Shown: piece after piece, positions 14,998-26,530 of the stretch
How the letters are laid out: every line of letters starts with the position of its first letter
Position numbering within the stretch: the stretch's first letter is position 1
Assembly (NCBI GenBank): GCA_023512835.1
Contig: CM042090.1
Location: 12,245,343 to 12,309,342 of the forward strand
DNA from: Taxillus chinensis
Taxonomy: Eukaryota; Streptophyta; Magnoliopsida; Santalales; Loranthaceae
Length of the DNA stretch: 64,000 bases
Direction: 5' to 3'
Program-made: the position numbers and the translations under genes
Notes under the pieces: generated by a model
What the model saw: the letters and a program-made list of their open reading frames with translations, nothing else
What the model was told of the DNA's origin: nothing
Database searches by the model: none

Positions 14998-16831
14998 TGT
15001 AATGGCACAAATTTTCAACCCGAGGAGACCGGTTAGTAATTTCTCATGTCTGCACCCAAAAGGTCATAGGGTTTGACTGCACCTGATGGGTCAAGGGATT
15101 GATGGTAAACATTAATAGACACTCATCGTAGGTGCTGTCTCAAGATACCCATGTACAAATATACTAAGTGTATATCATCTACACTCCCAATGACAGATAT
15201 ACAATAATAAATGTTTCCAACCAAACATGTCATCAATAATAATAAATAAAATTTCATACAAGATTCATGGACCCATGTTTGAAAAATAAATAAAGTCAAT
15301 TATCAAACAAAACGGGTCAAGTCTTTAACATCAAAATATAAACTGGGTACTCCCAAACTTCCTTTTGCTAATCTCAATAAATTCCTGAAAAATAGTTTAA
15401 CAAGGTAAGGGTGAGCACAATAACATAGTACATGCTCAAAGCATTCATATGCCAAGTGTAGTGTCCGAAACTACCCAACTCACATATATCAAATACAACA
15501 GTTTAACAATTCACAATATAGCTTATAACTATAATCAAATAGAAAACCCAACTATTATAACCTTTGGCACCCCAAGGCCATAACCTGATAGTAAAGCGTG
15601 ACAACCAGTCTCGATTAGTGTCACATGTAGGCATTGTTTGCCATCGAATGTTGTGGTATCCATAACTAACTACCAAGGCCTATGACTCCCAAAGCTTGTA
15701 GCCAGAATAGGACATTTAGCCTTAGTCAACGTCTTCATACGCACCATATACCCAAACAAATAAACAAAACTACAAGATACATCAAACACAAGCAAACAAG
15801 ATTTATAGCTAATCAGTAGCAGTCCAAAACAAGATTAATATAACAATTCATATTGAGTCAACATATATCATCAAGATGGCTCAAAGCCCATTAAACAAGT
15901 ATAAGAAAACCTCTCAAAGGTCCAACAACCAACAAGAGCTCAAACAGAAAGCAGAACAAGCAAACCACGCAAGAAAAAACTAAATTTTTCTAACCAATCG
16001 CGTGAAAGGGAGCCACTTGTTGTTGATTTCATCAGACACCAAAATCTACGCTCTGTAGGTTGTAACGAACTGAAAAGCTGGTCACGAATAACCTCCCCTA
16101 CACTACCACACTTTGCATGTCAATCGTGGCTGAAAGGGGTCCTGTTGTAGCCGGTTGACGACTGATTTTTGATCTTCACATCTGTAGCCTAATACTTGAC
16201 CTACAACACAGCTTTACGACTGTTAGTTCCCAAGATTCGACCTTTATACTCTAAAACAACATCTTTAGACATTAAACAAACATATTCACATATATTTCAA
16301 GCAATAATAACCAAACATCAGACATAACACAGTTTTTTCTTTGTTTTCTTAATTTTTATCTCAGTTCCATGCAATAAATGTTCAAATTTTAATTTTAATC
16401 AATCTCTAGCATGGATAGACCAACCAGTAAATGAGCAGAGATAGATCACCCTACCTTTTGCCTTCAATTAGGATTAACCTAGCAAGAATGGCCAAAAATA
16501 AGCAAAAAACGACTAATAATGTAAAAAACACCAAGAACACACGCACCTCTGATGGTCAGAGCTCTCTAAAAAGAGTTATGAGACATTAATAAAACCTTCA
16601 AAACCTATTTTGTAATTACAATTTGTGGCCTCCCTCTTAAGTTGCCAAAAACCAATATTAAATTCTATTTTTCATTAATTAGCTTTTAATTTGACTCTAA
16701 AAAATTATTATATAGCCTTGAAGGCTTCCCAACTTCAAATTGAGCACAAATATAGTCAAAATTACCAAGATGATGTCCTCAATATCAAATATAAACTATC
16801 TAGAAGGTTATCTCAACTATAGATCTTTACA
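14998..16831 (-). mobile_element. Ty3/gypsy 3' LTR, about 1.83 kb
   Basis: On the minus strand it begins TGTAAAGATC right after the polypurine tract and ends GTGCCATTACA. The ends form the 5-bp inverted repeat TGTAA/TTACA expected of LTRs. The length is within the range of large gypsy LTRs. No second LTR was found in the window. The left border is inferred from the terminal TG and from the GGGTTG-rich end, so it is less certain than the right one. Confidence 0.6.
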
Positions 16832-17220
16832 CCCTCCCCTCATGGGGTTACATCATGATTTCATCAACCACTATATTAAATAAAAGCAAATAGATAATAC
16901 ATTAGTAATTAAGGAAATGAGTCTTTGAATTGTTGAAACAACATAATATTGAGATTGTTTAAAATATCAAATCTCGCCCCAACCCACCACTTTATTTTGT
17001 CTCACCCTGCCCCGACCAAAACTCACATGAGGCGAGTTCATGTCACCTACTATCTTGTCACGACTAGTTTTGTTCCCATCACTATCTATGTTAGCTTGTG
17101 CAATCATTTCCTCCCTCCATTGGGATTGTTCACCCTCGAACAATTTCGGATAGTGTACACACATCATTGCCTCATACTCTCACGTCTCCTCCTTCATAAC
17201 ACTGTGACGTCATAATACTT
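16832..17220 (-). mobile_element. Ty3/gypsy 3' internal end: integrase C-terminus and polypurine tract
   Basis: The minus strand near 17180-17130 reads EET-EYEAMMCVHYPKLFEG, matching the conserved tail EATWE...YPxLFE of gypsy integrases. Sequence without similarity follows to a polypurine tract, GAGGGGAGGG (complement of 16832-16841), immediately next to the LTR. No further integrase sequence was recognised upstream of 17220. The element is broken there or has decayed beyond recognition. Confidence 0.65.
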
Positions 17221-18569
17221 ATACCAACAGAATAAGTTTGCCCCGCAAGAGTTTTTCTTACATATTCGAAATATTATTACTATTTGATTAAAATATTAAT
17301 TTTCAAATAAAAAAGGGAAGAAAAGGTAGGGGAGAAAAATAAAAAAAATATAAAATATAATTGTTCAAAGAGTAGAGGGAGAATAGTAAATTTTATATTT
17401 AAATAAGTATTATTTATAATGTTTAATTTTTTGTTAAAATGAAAAGGCTTAAAAATAAGAGTTTTTAAGTATTTTTTGTAAAGAAAGACCTACCGCATAA
17501 GCATCACGTACTACCAGTCGACATTGTCGCATGTGATTGGATAACATACTGTCAATGTGGTGCGAAACCCAATTACATGCCATTACATCAGCCGATAGGT
17601 GTGCGGGACTTGCACGGTAGGATTGTTATAACAGTACTTGTGAAGGAAAATATTACCTATTGAAACTATTAAAAAATTATATTTAACGATAGCTATAATG
17701 GATGGTCTAACAACAAAAGATTGTATGCTACGGAGATGAAACATGATAGGCGTCTCTATTAATTACTGTGTTTATTATGATACTAAATTAATTAAATATG
17801 TTGTCTTGATGTAATTTTTACATCCCTAGTCCCTACCAAGAAACAAAACTACCTTGTATCTGCTCCATTTGATTGATTATGCTTACTGTTTGAAAATGGA
17901 CAAACATATGATTCATCGCTTGAGAATGACTAATCTACCAACGCAGAACAAAAAGCTTGGAGTCTAACCCGATAGCCACTGCTCCATACTAGGATGGTCC
18001 ATGGAGAAGAGTTCGGCGTTTTCTTGATTAGGAGTCAACGCAATGTTGCAATTCTAAATAAAGTGATGATGTTGCGTTCCGAACTTTTATGACGTTTATG
18101 TTTGCTTCTAACACGTTGTTGTGATGATAAGAAACACCTTTGTGAATCGCTGCACTTGCTATGCGTATTTGATGTTTCCTCGCGGACTGCTATTCTCACC
18201 TCTACTGTGTAGCCTTCCCTGCCTTATTCTCCGTCTCTCCAACAAGCAAATGTACCTTTCGCTAATAACAACCGATGTACGTGTCTGCCATTGTTGAGCC
18301 AGAAAGTGCTATCCAGTGGTCGGCACCAACCCCACTTTTTTTTGGGCAGCTTCACATCCCTTTCTTCAAGAATTTATGCAGAGTCAAATGTTGCTGCCCA
18401 TCATATTCACGTATTAACTGGCTAATGTGTGTGTAATAAAGCTCAGGTAGGCCATTGCCGGCGATTCCGAATTCCATTTGCCCACCAGCTTTAATTTAAT
18501 TATATGAAGTTCCCGATTTCCATATTATTTTTCAAACCGGTGTTGAAATTCCCTTTAAAAAATAAAAAA

Positions 18570-18606
<37 letters not shown>

Positions 18607-19037
18607 GATAATAGATTTATCAGGACACATCCACAGTGTGGATGACCTTAATTATTGAGATTATTATTTGATATGGTAAAAAATAAATAGTTTAATTTAA
18701 ATTAAAAATAGATAAACTTAAATAAATCATAATTAAATAGACCTTCTAATTGTTCTGAATTTGGAGAAACTAATAATAATAATAATCATAATAACCAATG
18801 CCAAACGGCCCCACTTTGTAATATGGTATCTATTATTTTCGTATAACGTAACTGTTACCACTTACCAGTTATAGAAAATAGTCTCATTCGCTTGTCACTA
18901 TTTCCATTTGTCCCGCAATTAATTAGTTGTTCACTTTATAATATTCAAATTAACTATGTCATCATATTTTTCCTTACCTGCTACACAGTAGACTTCAAAA
19001 GACTTCAAAGCTTTCTGTTGTGTCGAATTGAAAATTA

Positions 19038-19080
<43 letters not shown>

Positions 19081-20589
19081 GCCGTCGGGCTGTGAGAGAT
19101 GCTTCTGACTGATGATATGTGATGAACGTATCTCCTCAATTAATACAGCAAATCCAATGTTTTTGAATCACGTTAAATTTATGTATTTTTTGTTTGTGTT
19201 TTTTTGTTATCTTTGTTTGTTTCGGTTTTTACACAGATTAGGACAATAATCCGAGATTCAACTCATACTTAAAAGAAATTGACCGTGCAGATTAAAGAGC
19301 AAGTCAAAATCTTAGTCCATAAATATCAGCGATTGAACATGACACATTAACCAAGGGACAGAATTAAACCTAAAACATTTTTTAAAAATGATTATATAGT
19401 AAGTCTTAAAATTGACAGAAATCACATCTTACTGCATCTTTTTTTACACAGATAGCACTGTTGGATGAACTGTTACCTGGTGCGTATCTTTATCGCCACA
19501 ACCGACCACAAGAGGTCTCACCCCAGCTAGAGTCTTTCGGAATGAAACACAAGTGATACTATAGTATTCTAGCAACATTTGAAATTTGTAACAGATTGAG
19601 CAAAAGAGACACCCTCCAACTTAGAATAGGCTCGAAGATGGACTCATATAGGATAAAAGTAAATGGAATTATTAGCTGCTGATTTGTCCCAAGAGGAGCA
19701 AATAACAACCAACCTATTGCACCTCACCACCCGCTCATGTTGCTTCGGGTGGGACCGCTTCCCTGCTGCACAAACAGGTCGCGACTAGTAAACGGGGTTC
19801 TAGGCATGGCCTTGAGCTAAAATTTGGATGGTACTTGTAACATGTGTTGTAGATTTGTAGTGAATAGTGATGTCCGACTAACTAGGCTTGAGTTGAGCAG
19901 AGGAATAAAAAAACAGCTGTTGTATCGTGTGAGGACATTGCATCATTGTTCATTGGTGAGTTTTCTTATCTCCCTTAGTTGTTTTCCGGCTAAGGCTTTC
20001 CATATTAAATTCTTTGTTACCTTCCACTTGTGTGTGCAGCACTTTGAATTTTTTTAATTTTTTATTTTCATTACACGAGCACTGAAATAATTAAGTGTTT
20101 TAATAAATTTTTTTATATAGTAATATCAATCATAAATTTATTTATGTGTTACTTTTAGCAGCGATTAGTTTGACCCATTGGATGACTTTACCAAAAATGT
20201 CATATCATATATAATGTCCTCAACTCACTTTTTTAAGTACACACCACGCCATGATACATCTACCGGGCAATAAATACCACCGGCTAAAGTGAAGTACGAA
20301 GTCAAAAAAAGTAGGCAGAAAGAGTTAATGTGAGCATATAAAACTACTAACTATGGTAAGATCCATCCCTTTTGAGGGAGGGTACCGATTTTTTTAAATT
20401 GGAGACTAAAAAAACAATGTAGGATCTAGGGAACGACCAAAGGGTTGCACAGAATGCAGAGAGCTGACCTATAGCGAGCTACGGTCATTACTGATTGCTT
20501 TTGCAACTGTCTTTAATTGACCTGGGAAAGGCATTCAGCCTCAGCAAGCAAGCCAATGTATAAGTAGCTAGCTAGATATCGAGGGTCAG

Positions 20590-20592
<3 letters not shown>
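17221..20592. other. Intergenic DNA between the gypsy remnant and AP2 3' flank
   Basis: Moderately AT-rich with TA tracts at 18571 and 19042. Open frames stay below 80 codons and show no family signature. I see no gene. Confidence 0.5.
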
Positions 20593-20640
<48 letters not shown>

Positions 20641-20641
<1 letters not shown>

Positions 20642-21268
20642 ATAACCAGTCCTATCCTTCCCTCTCCGACTTCCCTGTGTTTGAGTTTGTAGGAGAAAGA
20701 AAGAGACTGAGAGCTTGAGGAAAGCAAAGGCCAAAATGAGAGGGGTCCCGTCTGACTGCATTTGGTTTGAGTGGGAAGACTAAATTGGAAAAGGGAGAGA
20801 CTGATTCAAAGAACACACGACCAATCCGTTAAAGCCCCATAGCACTTCATCCAAAAACCAGTTCATCATGTAGATAATATTTGATGACTTTGAGTACACA
20901 CGCCCCTCACGTTGAGGTGGATCAAATTATTAATTAATTACAAGATTTGATAACTTTGACATTATATATATATCTTAGCATACTCATCCTGCTTTGGGGT
21001 TTTCATTCAAATCAGGATGAGTAAATGCTTGGTCTTTCAAAGCAGGATGGGAGTAATCGCTGCTGTCGAGGTGTCCTTTGAATCAGTCTCTCTTCTCTTT
21101 CAATTCAGTCTTTTCTCACACTAATGCAGTCAGACATGACCAACTATGATGAGAGAGTCCTCTCATTTTGGCCTTTGTTTTCCTTAAAACTCTCTCAGTC
21201 TCTCTCCCCCCACACAAACACCACCAACTAAGGGAGTCGGGGAGAGAAGAAAGATAGGACTGGTTATT
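20641..21268. repeat. Long imperfect inverted repeat in the AP2 3' flank
   Basis: The left arm 20641-20815 is the reverse complement of 21071-21268, with small indels. Both arms carry the blocks CTCATTTTGGCCTTTG, GAATCAGTCTCTC and GATAGGACTGGTTATT in matching order. The loop of about 255 bp holds a second small hairpin. A further partial direct copy of the outer tip (GATAGGACT-TGTTATT and TTCATACAAAA) lies at about 21318-21360. The repeat begins about 150 bp past the AP2 stop and may be in its 3' UTR or just beyond. A poly-TA tract (20593-20642) abuts the left arm. Confidence 0.85.
20981..21055. repeat. Small hairpin nested in the inverted-repeat loop
   Basis: ACTCATCCTGCTTTG at 20982-20996 pairs with CAAAGCAGGATGGGAGT at 21038-21054. 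A third element, CAGGATGAGTA at 21013-21023, is a perfect complement of TACTCATCCTG. The left arm can therefore pair with either of two partners. No known miRNA was recognised in it. Confidence 0.55.
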
Positions 21269-21420
21269 TTCGTTTTATGCACATTCATACAAAAGACAAT
21301 GATTTTCTCAGAGAAAGATAGGACTTGTTATTTTGGTCTTATACGCTCGTTCATACAAAAAAAAAAAGGAAATGGACAAAACCGATCAGGAGCCGAACTG
21401 GTCGAGTTGGGTTGCCCGGA

Positions 21421-22131
21421 TCACCTTAGGAGGGAGCGAGGAAACCCGTGGAACTGAGGAAAGGAGGGTGGTCTATTGGGAGGGACAATCTGCTGTGGGA
21501 ATCCTGATGATGCTGCAGCAGCTGCAAAATACAATTGAGCTGCCGGAGGAGAAGGCCCAATTTGTGATTGCCATTTCTGCGCCTGTTGATCGCTTGTTGC
21601 CGAGAGCGACACATATTGGTCTTCAATACCAGTGCCTGGAATCTGAATGCCCAAAATTTTAAACCATCTGTTAATACTTTTATATATAAAAACATAAACA
21701 TAAATCGATTAATACAGGCATGTACCGGAAGCTTCAGAAATGATTGCAATTAAACCACAATGGAATCGGTTTCAGTACATCCGCGGGGTATCTATATATA
21801 ATTATGTTCTAATGATCATACGTGTGCTGTGTATACACAGTGTGTTTGTACGCACTTGATAATAAGAAGGCACCAATTGGGGTGCAACGATGGGAAGCAT
21901 TTGGCCGTCTCCGTTTGCAGCGACGGGTCTCCCAAATTGCTGCTCAACTCTGTGGGGAGGTTCGTTATATCTGAGGTGTGCCTGGCTGCTATACTGTTCT
22001 TGATGTACCAGCGGGCTGATCACCTGCTTAAGTAATTAATATGCATGAAGTCACTATTTGTTGATGGATATTTACACGTACACCAAAACGCAAACACAAA
22101 TGTAAAGAGGGTGAATACCCAATGTGATGGA

Positions 22132-22166
<35 letters not shown>

Positions 22167-24170
22167 CATGGTCACATACATACCCGTGCTCTGTATCGAT
22201 GATTTCGCCAGTCACCCTCCTCCGCCGTAGTGGTGGGCTTATCGTGCCCAAGGCCGTTGTCATGTCTTAATGCAAAATTGTTGGGTTTGGAAGCCGAACT
22301 TCCCAAGCTCAGATCCAGCGTCCCCAGCGTGACAACTGCATTTTCTGAACATTGTCGCCGCGTGTCCATTATCACTCTTATATATAATTTAGTTACACAT
22401 GTAAAGCAGGCATTCGTACGTTATTACACCAGGAACGCAAGTAAATTTAATACAAAATTCATACCGGTGGGGTTGAGCTCCTTGTCGTAAATGCTGGGAT
22501 CGAAGTTGGTGACCGCGTCCTTGCCGTTGCATCGAATCGACGCTTTGTCATAGGCTCTATAACACACATGTACAAGAAAAGTGTAACCCAAATACAGACA
22601 TTCTATCAGCCGCTATGAAACGTCAAAGTAAAGAGGGAGGGCACGCACACACCTTGCAGCTTCGACCTCCGTGTCAAAGAGGCCCAAATACACGTACCTG
22701 ATTCATATATTTATTTATATATAACCAACCAGTAGAAAGTAAAGAATGTTAGTAGCGGTTTTGTGAAATGCAACTTATACATAGGATTAAGAATGATTCT
22801 AACTTTTTCCCAAGGAACTGGCCCATACGAGCCTCCCATCGCCCGCATTTGTGGAGCGTGACACCCCTATACTTGGAACTGCCTCTGGGGAAGCCGGTGC
22901 TCTGTCGGCGAAGTACGTGCACGAATTCTTCCTTTGTAAGGTTTGTCATCTACGCGTGTTGTTAGAAGTAAAACAGTGGCGATTAACTAGCTAATCAACA
23001 ACAGCTACAGCAAGTCAGCAACGATAACTAATCGTCGATTACTATACTGTGTAACTGTAATTAATAGTGAGACGGACCAACAACGCACGGACCCAGAAAT
23101 TATAATTCTAGTACCTGTTTCAAGTCGTCCTGGTAGTCATCGATACTGAAGTTTATATCCGCCTCCGCTCCCCGGAACTTGATGGCGGCCCTGTCGTACG
23201 CACTGCAGGGATGGAATTGGTAGAATTTGTGGATCAAATTTTAACCTCTTGGGGCACAGGGTTTTAAATTCAATGAAAGCTGAGGGTTGGGTGGGTGGGT
23301 GCTCACCGGGCAGCTGCATGTGCCGTGTCGAATCCACCTATTCATAGGAGATGCAAATTAAGCATCAAAAAAACATGGGTTTATCCGATTTAATTCAATT
23401 TGTAAATTAAAATTAAGTAAAGGAAACCATAACCCCCTTACCTAGATAGACTTGTTTTCCACAGTCCCTGCATTCCCAAGGAACGAATAGGGAAGTCACA
23501 AAGTGGGTATTTATAAATAGAAACAAAAGCAAAAGCAAAAGTGAAGGAAAGAACAAATAGAAGAATGAAGGAACGTGCGTGCCTGTGCCTGTGTCTGCGT
23601 GGGAAGAAGAAGTTAAAAAACAAAAACAACAAAACCAAACATTTTTACGGACCAAATATGTGACTCCCACCGGCCGGTACGGCGGTAGAACGTGACGCCG
23701 CGGTACTGCGAGCTCCGGGACCGCGGCCCGCGGCGGCTCTTCTTCATCGGCTGGGCCGCCGACTCGGCGGCCTTGCCGCCAGCTTCCCCGCCGTTTGCTG
23801 GCTCCGACTGGCAGAATTTAACCCCCACCCAGTGGGCCCGGGGGAACCCGATGCCCGCCGACGGCGGCGATCCCATTTCGGCCTCCACCGGGAAGAACTG
23901 CCGCGTCACCGGCGGGGAAGCCGATTCCGACCCCGACCCCGACCCCACAGAGAACCCAAATATCCTGGTGGCCTTGCGACCCCCGCCGTCGTCGGATCCC
24001 TCATCGTCCTCGATGATGACGGCGGAGGAGCCGGAATTATCGTTGGAGACGGAGGCCAGAGCCTTTCCCTTGCCGTAGTAGTCGTTGATTTGGGCTTTCG
24101 GAGAGGAGCATCCGCCGTCCGATTCGACGTCTTCCAGGAGGTAGACCGGCGAGCCGTTGAGATCCCACAT
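21421..24170 (-). CDS. AP2: APETALA2-type (euAP2) transcription factor, ten coding exons
   Basis: Nuclear DNA-binding regulator of the floral-organ and flowering-time AP2/TOE family. Exons by GT-AG junctions and codon phase: 24170-23653, 23467-23442, 23337-23307, 23202-23115, 22949-22804, 22697-22653, 22556-22465, 22374-22184, 22023-21856 and 21642-21421. They total 1527 nt, or 508 residues plus TGA, somewhat long for the family. Seen in the protein: N-terminal MWDLNGSP, then [14 protein letters not shown] and VTRQFFPV; a basic [11 protein letters not shown] stretch (likely nuclear signal) just before AP2 domain 1 (about 153-217, [19 protein letters not shown]); AP2 domain 2 (about 245-311, [20 protein letters not shown]); EAR motif LDLSLG at about 335-340; and [11 protein letters not shown] over the miR172 site. 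The start at MWDLN is chosen because it is the family's conserved N-terminus. The TRQFFPV motif points to the AP2 clade rather than TOE1/2. The acceptor of exon 8 is the least certain border, although it preserves frame. Confidence 0.93.
21498..21518 (-). promoter_or_regulatory. miR172 target site in the last AP2 exon
   Basis: On the minus strand the coding sequence holds the core GCAGCATCATCAGGATTC, the known miR172 complementary site of euAP2 genes. It encodes ASSGF. Against standard miR172 there is the usual G:U wobble in the centre. The base opposite miRNA nucleotide 1 is C rather than the usual T. The remaining pairing is intact, so post-transcriptional and translational repression by miR172 is expected (inference from family knowledge). 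Confidence 0.93.
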
Positions 24171-25690
24171 TTTTTTTAAGGAAAACAAACCGCCTGTGTT
24201 TGTCTCTCTCTTCTCTGTGTTGTGTCTGTCTGCGGTTTCTCTTTCTAGCGTGAGTTGAGTTGAGTTGAGTTGAGTTGAGTTATTTCTCCTCCCTTTTGCA
24301 ATCAATCATTCATAAATTGGTTCCCATATGACCTTAATAATCTCCCTGTTTGGCTTCTTCTTTCCACTCATAACCCTTCCTTCCTTTCCCCCCCTCGTTT
24401 TTCGTTAAAACTGTACCAGCCTGCTGCTCACCCCCCTTCTCTCTCTCTCTCTCTCTCTCCCTCCCTCTTTTTCCCTATCTATGTGTCTGCATGTCTATGT
24501 CGTCTTTATTGGCCGTTCAAAGCAAACATAGTAAGGGAAATGGAGAAAGTAAGAACCATCTCTTTCTTTAGACGCTACTTTCCCACGTTAACCAAATCGA
24601 AAAAAGCAACACCCCCCTCCCACAAAACACAACATACACGCACAAGTACCCCCTCCTCCTCTCCCCACTTCCCACTAATGGACGCGATGGTTTATCACTC
24701 AATTAATTTGCTTTTTCCCCCCGAACCAGTCTCTCTCTCACGCGTCACCCGCTCGCATTCACTTCCATTTTCCATGTCATCAAATCAAATTACCACTTAC
24801 GCTTTTTAAATTTAAAAACAAATCTGTCATCAAATTTACTCCTAAAAAATTTTAAATTTATTATACTCATTATATTTAAAAATAAATTTTACCAAATATC
24901 TCCTTAAAAATTCAAAAGATATAAATAGTAAGAGCACTAATAACTGTTTTTTTATTTTCTTTAATTTTATATATTTAAATTATTTTTTATTTACCTATAC
25001 AAATATACACCACAATATATTTCCTTAATAACTTTTATATAATTAAAATAATATTTTATATATTTATTATTTAATAATAATTTTTTATAATCTAATATGA
25101 TATAAAAGTAAAATTTATGATAAATATAAATAAAAAGTTTAACAAAATATAAATATAATTTAATAGTGATATAAAGTAAATAGTATTTGTTAATATAGTA
25201 ATAAATAATATATATATATAAAAATCTACCAATGTTGTTGTAAAAGTACATATATAGGCACATACAAGCAAGTGCGCGCATCCTACCTCCCACATGGCAG
25301 GACAGTGAATCGTGAGAATAAGAAGGGCATTTTGGACATAGCGAAAGGTTGAGGCATATATATACATATATATGAATAAATGAATGAATGAATATGATGA
25401 TGAGGTAGGGGGAGAGACGAGAGTGGGGAGCGCGGAGCAGGCCTCCCTCCCCTCTTGCCATTGCCTTGGCTTCAGAAAAGGGGAAGGGGGAATAATGGCA
25501 GAAAAGGGGAGGTCTTTCCAGAAAAGTCCAATCCAATGGTACGGGGGTGGGTCCCACGACATGCCCCACATGCCACATGCCACTGGCCCAACCATCTCCT
25601 CCCCCGTCCCCCCTTAAGCTGTACCTCGTATTTAAGTTAAGGGGCACACACCCACACCCCACACCCCACTCCCTCTCTCCTTCATCTCCA
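24171..25690 (-). promoter_or_regulatory. AP2 5' leader and proximal promoter region
   Basis: The region just upstream of the AP2 start has no gene of its own. The first part is a likely 5' UTR: a TTGAG pentanucleotide repeat at about 24250-24282 and a CT-rich stretch including (CT)n at 24438-24460. Reading upstream from MWDLN, the frame stays open to an ATG at 24305 (45 extra codons), but this stretch is low-complexity and unlike the family. A strongly AT-rich stretch (24810-25240) and a moderately GC-rich, CT-rich stretch (25390-25690) follow. No TATA box or start site could be fixed. Confidence 0.45.
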
Positions 25691-26530
25691 CGCCCCCCTC
25701 CCCCGGCCTCTATCTTTCTCTCTCTCTCTCTCTCCGCCCTGCCCGCCCCGGTTTATTGGCCAATGTCTCGTGTGTCTGACTGCAATTGTATTTGTATGGA
25801 AAGGCTGAATTGAAAGAGAAGAGACTGATTCAGAGGACGCGAGACTACTCACAGCACTCACCCCCCCGCTTTGGGTGACATTTCCAATACAAATCTCAGG
25901 ACCCATCTTTCAAAAAATATTTTAAAATTCAATTACAGTCCTACCCAAATTACACAAATTGGATACGTACGTCAAAAATCATCAACCTCTCTCTAATGTT
26001 ATCAAATTAAGACTATATATTATTTGATATATATATATATAAACGGTTTTGCGTTATCCTAGTGACATGTAGTAGTAAGTACTGTCATACAGACCGTATC
26101 TAGCATTTCCTATTATTATTATTATTTGATGCGTTAAAACATAAACCTCAAAAATATGTCACTTAAAATTCAAATTCTAACGCCGAGTCGCTCCTCAACG
26201 GTCATCATTTCAAACAAGCCCGCAAAAACGGATGTTGGGTTTGACCGTTGACCCACCCACTCGGGAAGCATGGATCCGTATTCCGTAGCGTAGGCTTCAA
26301 GTTCACAGCAACTGGAAAGTTAAGAGCGAAAGGAGAACTTCAACCATCTTTGGTGAGTCACGCACGCTAGCTGGTTCATACAAAATATGATGATAATAGG
26401 GAAATAGGCAAAGCGGATCAGGAGGTCAACTTGGTCGGGTCGGGTCGGGTCGAGGAAACCCGTGGAATTGAGCAAAGGACGGTGGTCAATTGGGAGGATT
26501 TGGGAGGGATGGTCTGCTATATTAGTCTTT
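25690..26530 (-). pseudogene. Degraded duplicate of the AP2 3' end (C-terminal exon piece plus 3' flank)
   Basis: About 26380-26525 aligns with the last AP2 exon and stop region (21355-21495). In the minus-strand reading it keeps SFAQFHGFPR, matching [10 protein letters not shown] of the real gene. A TGA replaces the arginine codon just before this stretch and there is a small indel. The run of TCGGG repeats is expanded. About 25760-25845 aligns with 20735-20820 in the AP2 3' flank (shared TCTGACTGCA and GACTGATTCA). The offset stays at 5014-5024 bp, indicating one ancestral tandem duplication of a roughly 5-kb unit. Similarity stops at about 26520, some seven bases before the miR172 site would start. 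No other AP2 exon was found upstream. It is not expected to code. Confidence 0.8.

Noticed and set aside
23692..24179. Plus-strand frames of 115-128 codons opposite AP2 exon 1
   Set aside because: Antisense shadows of the GC-rich AP2 first exon.
24991..25662. 223-codon minus-strand open frame upstream of AP2
   Set aside because: Its second half is Y/I/K/N-rich translation of AT-rich DNA and the first half crosses promoter-like GC/CT sequence; no family resemblance.
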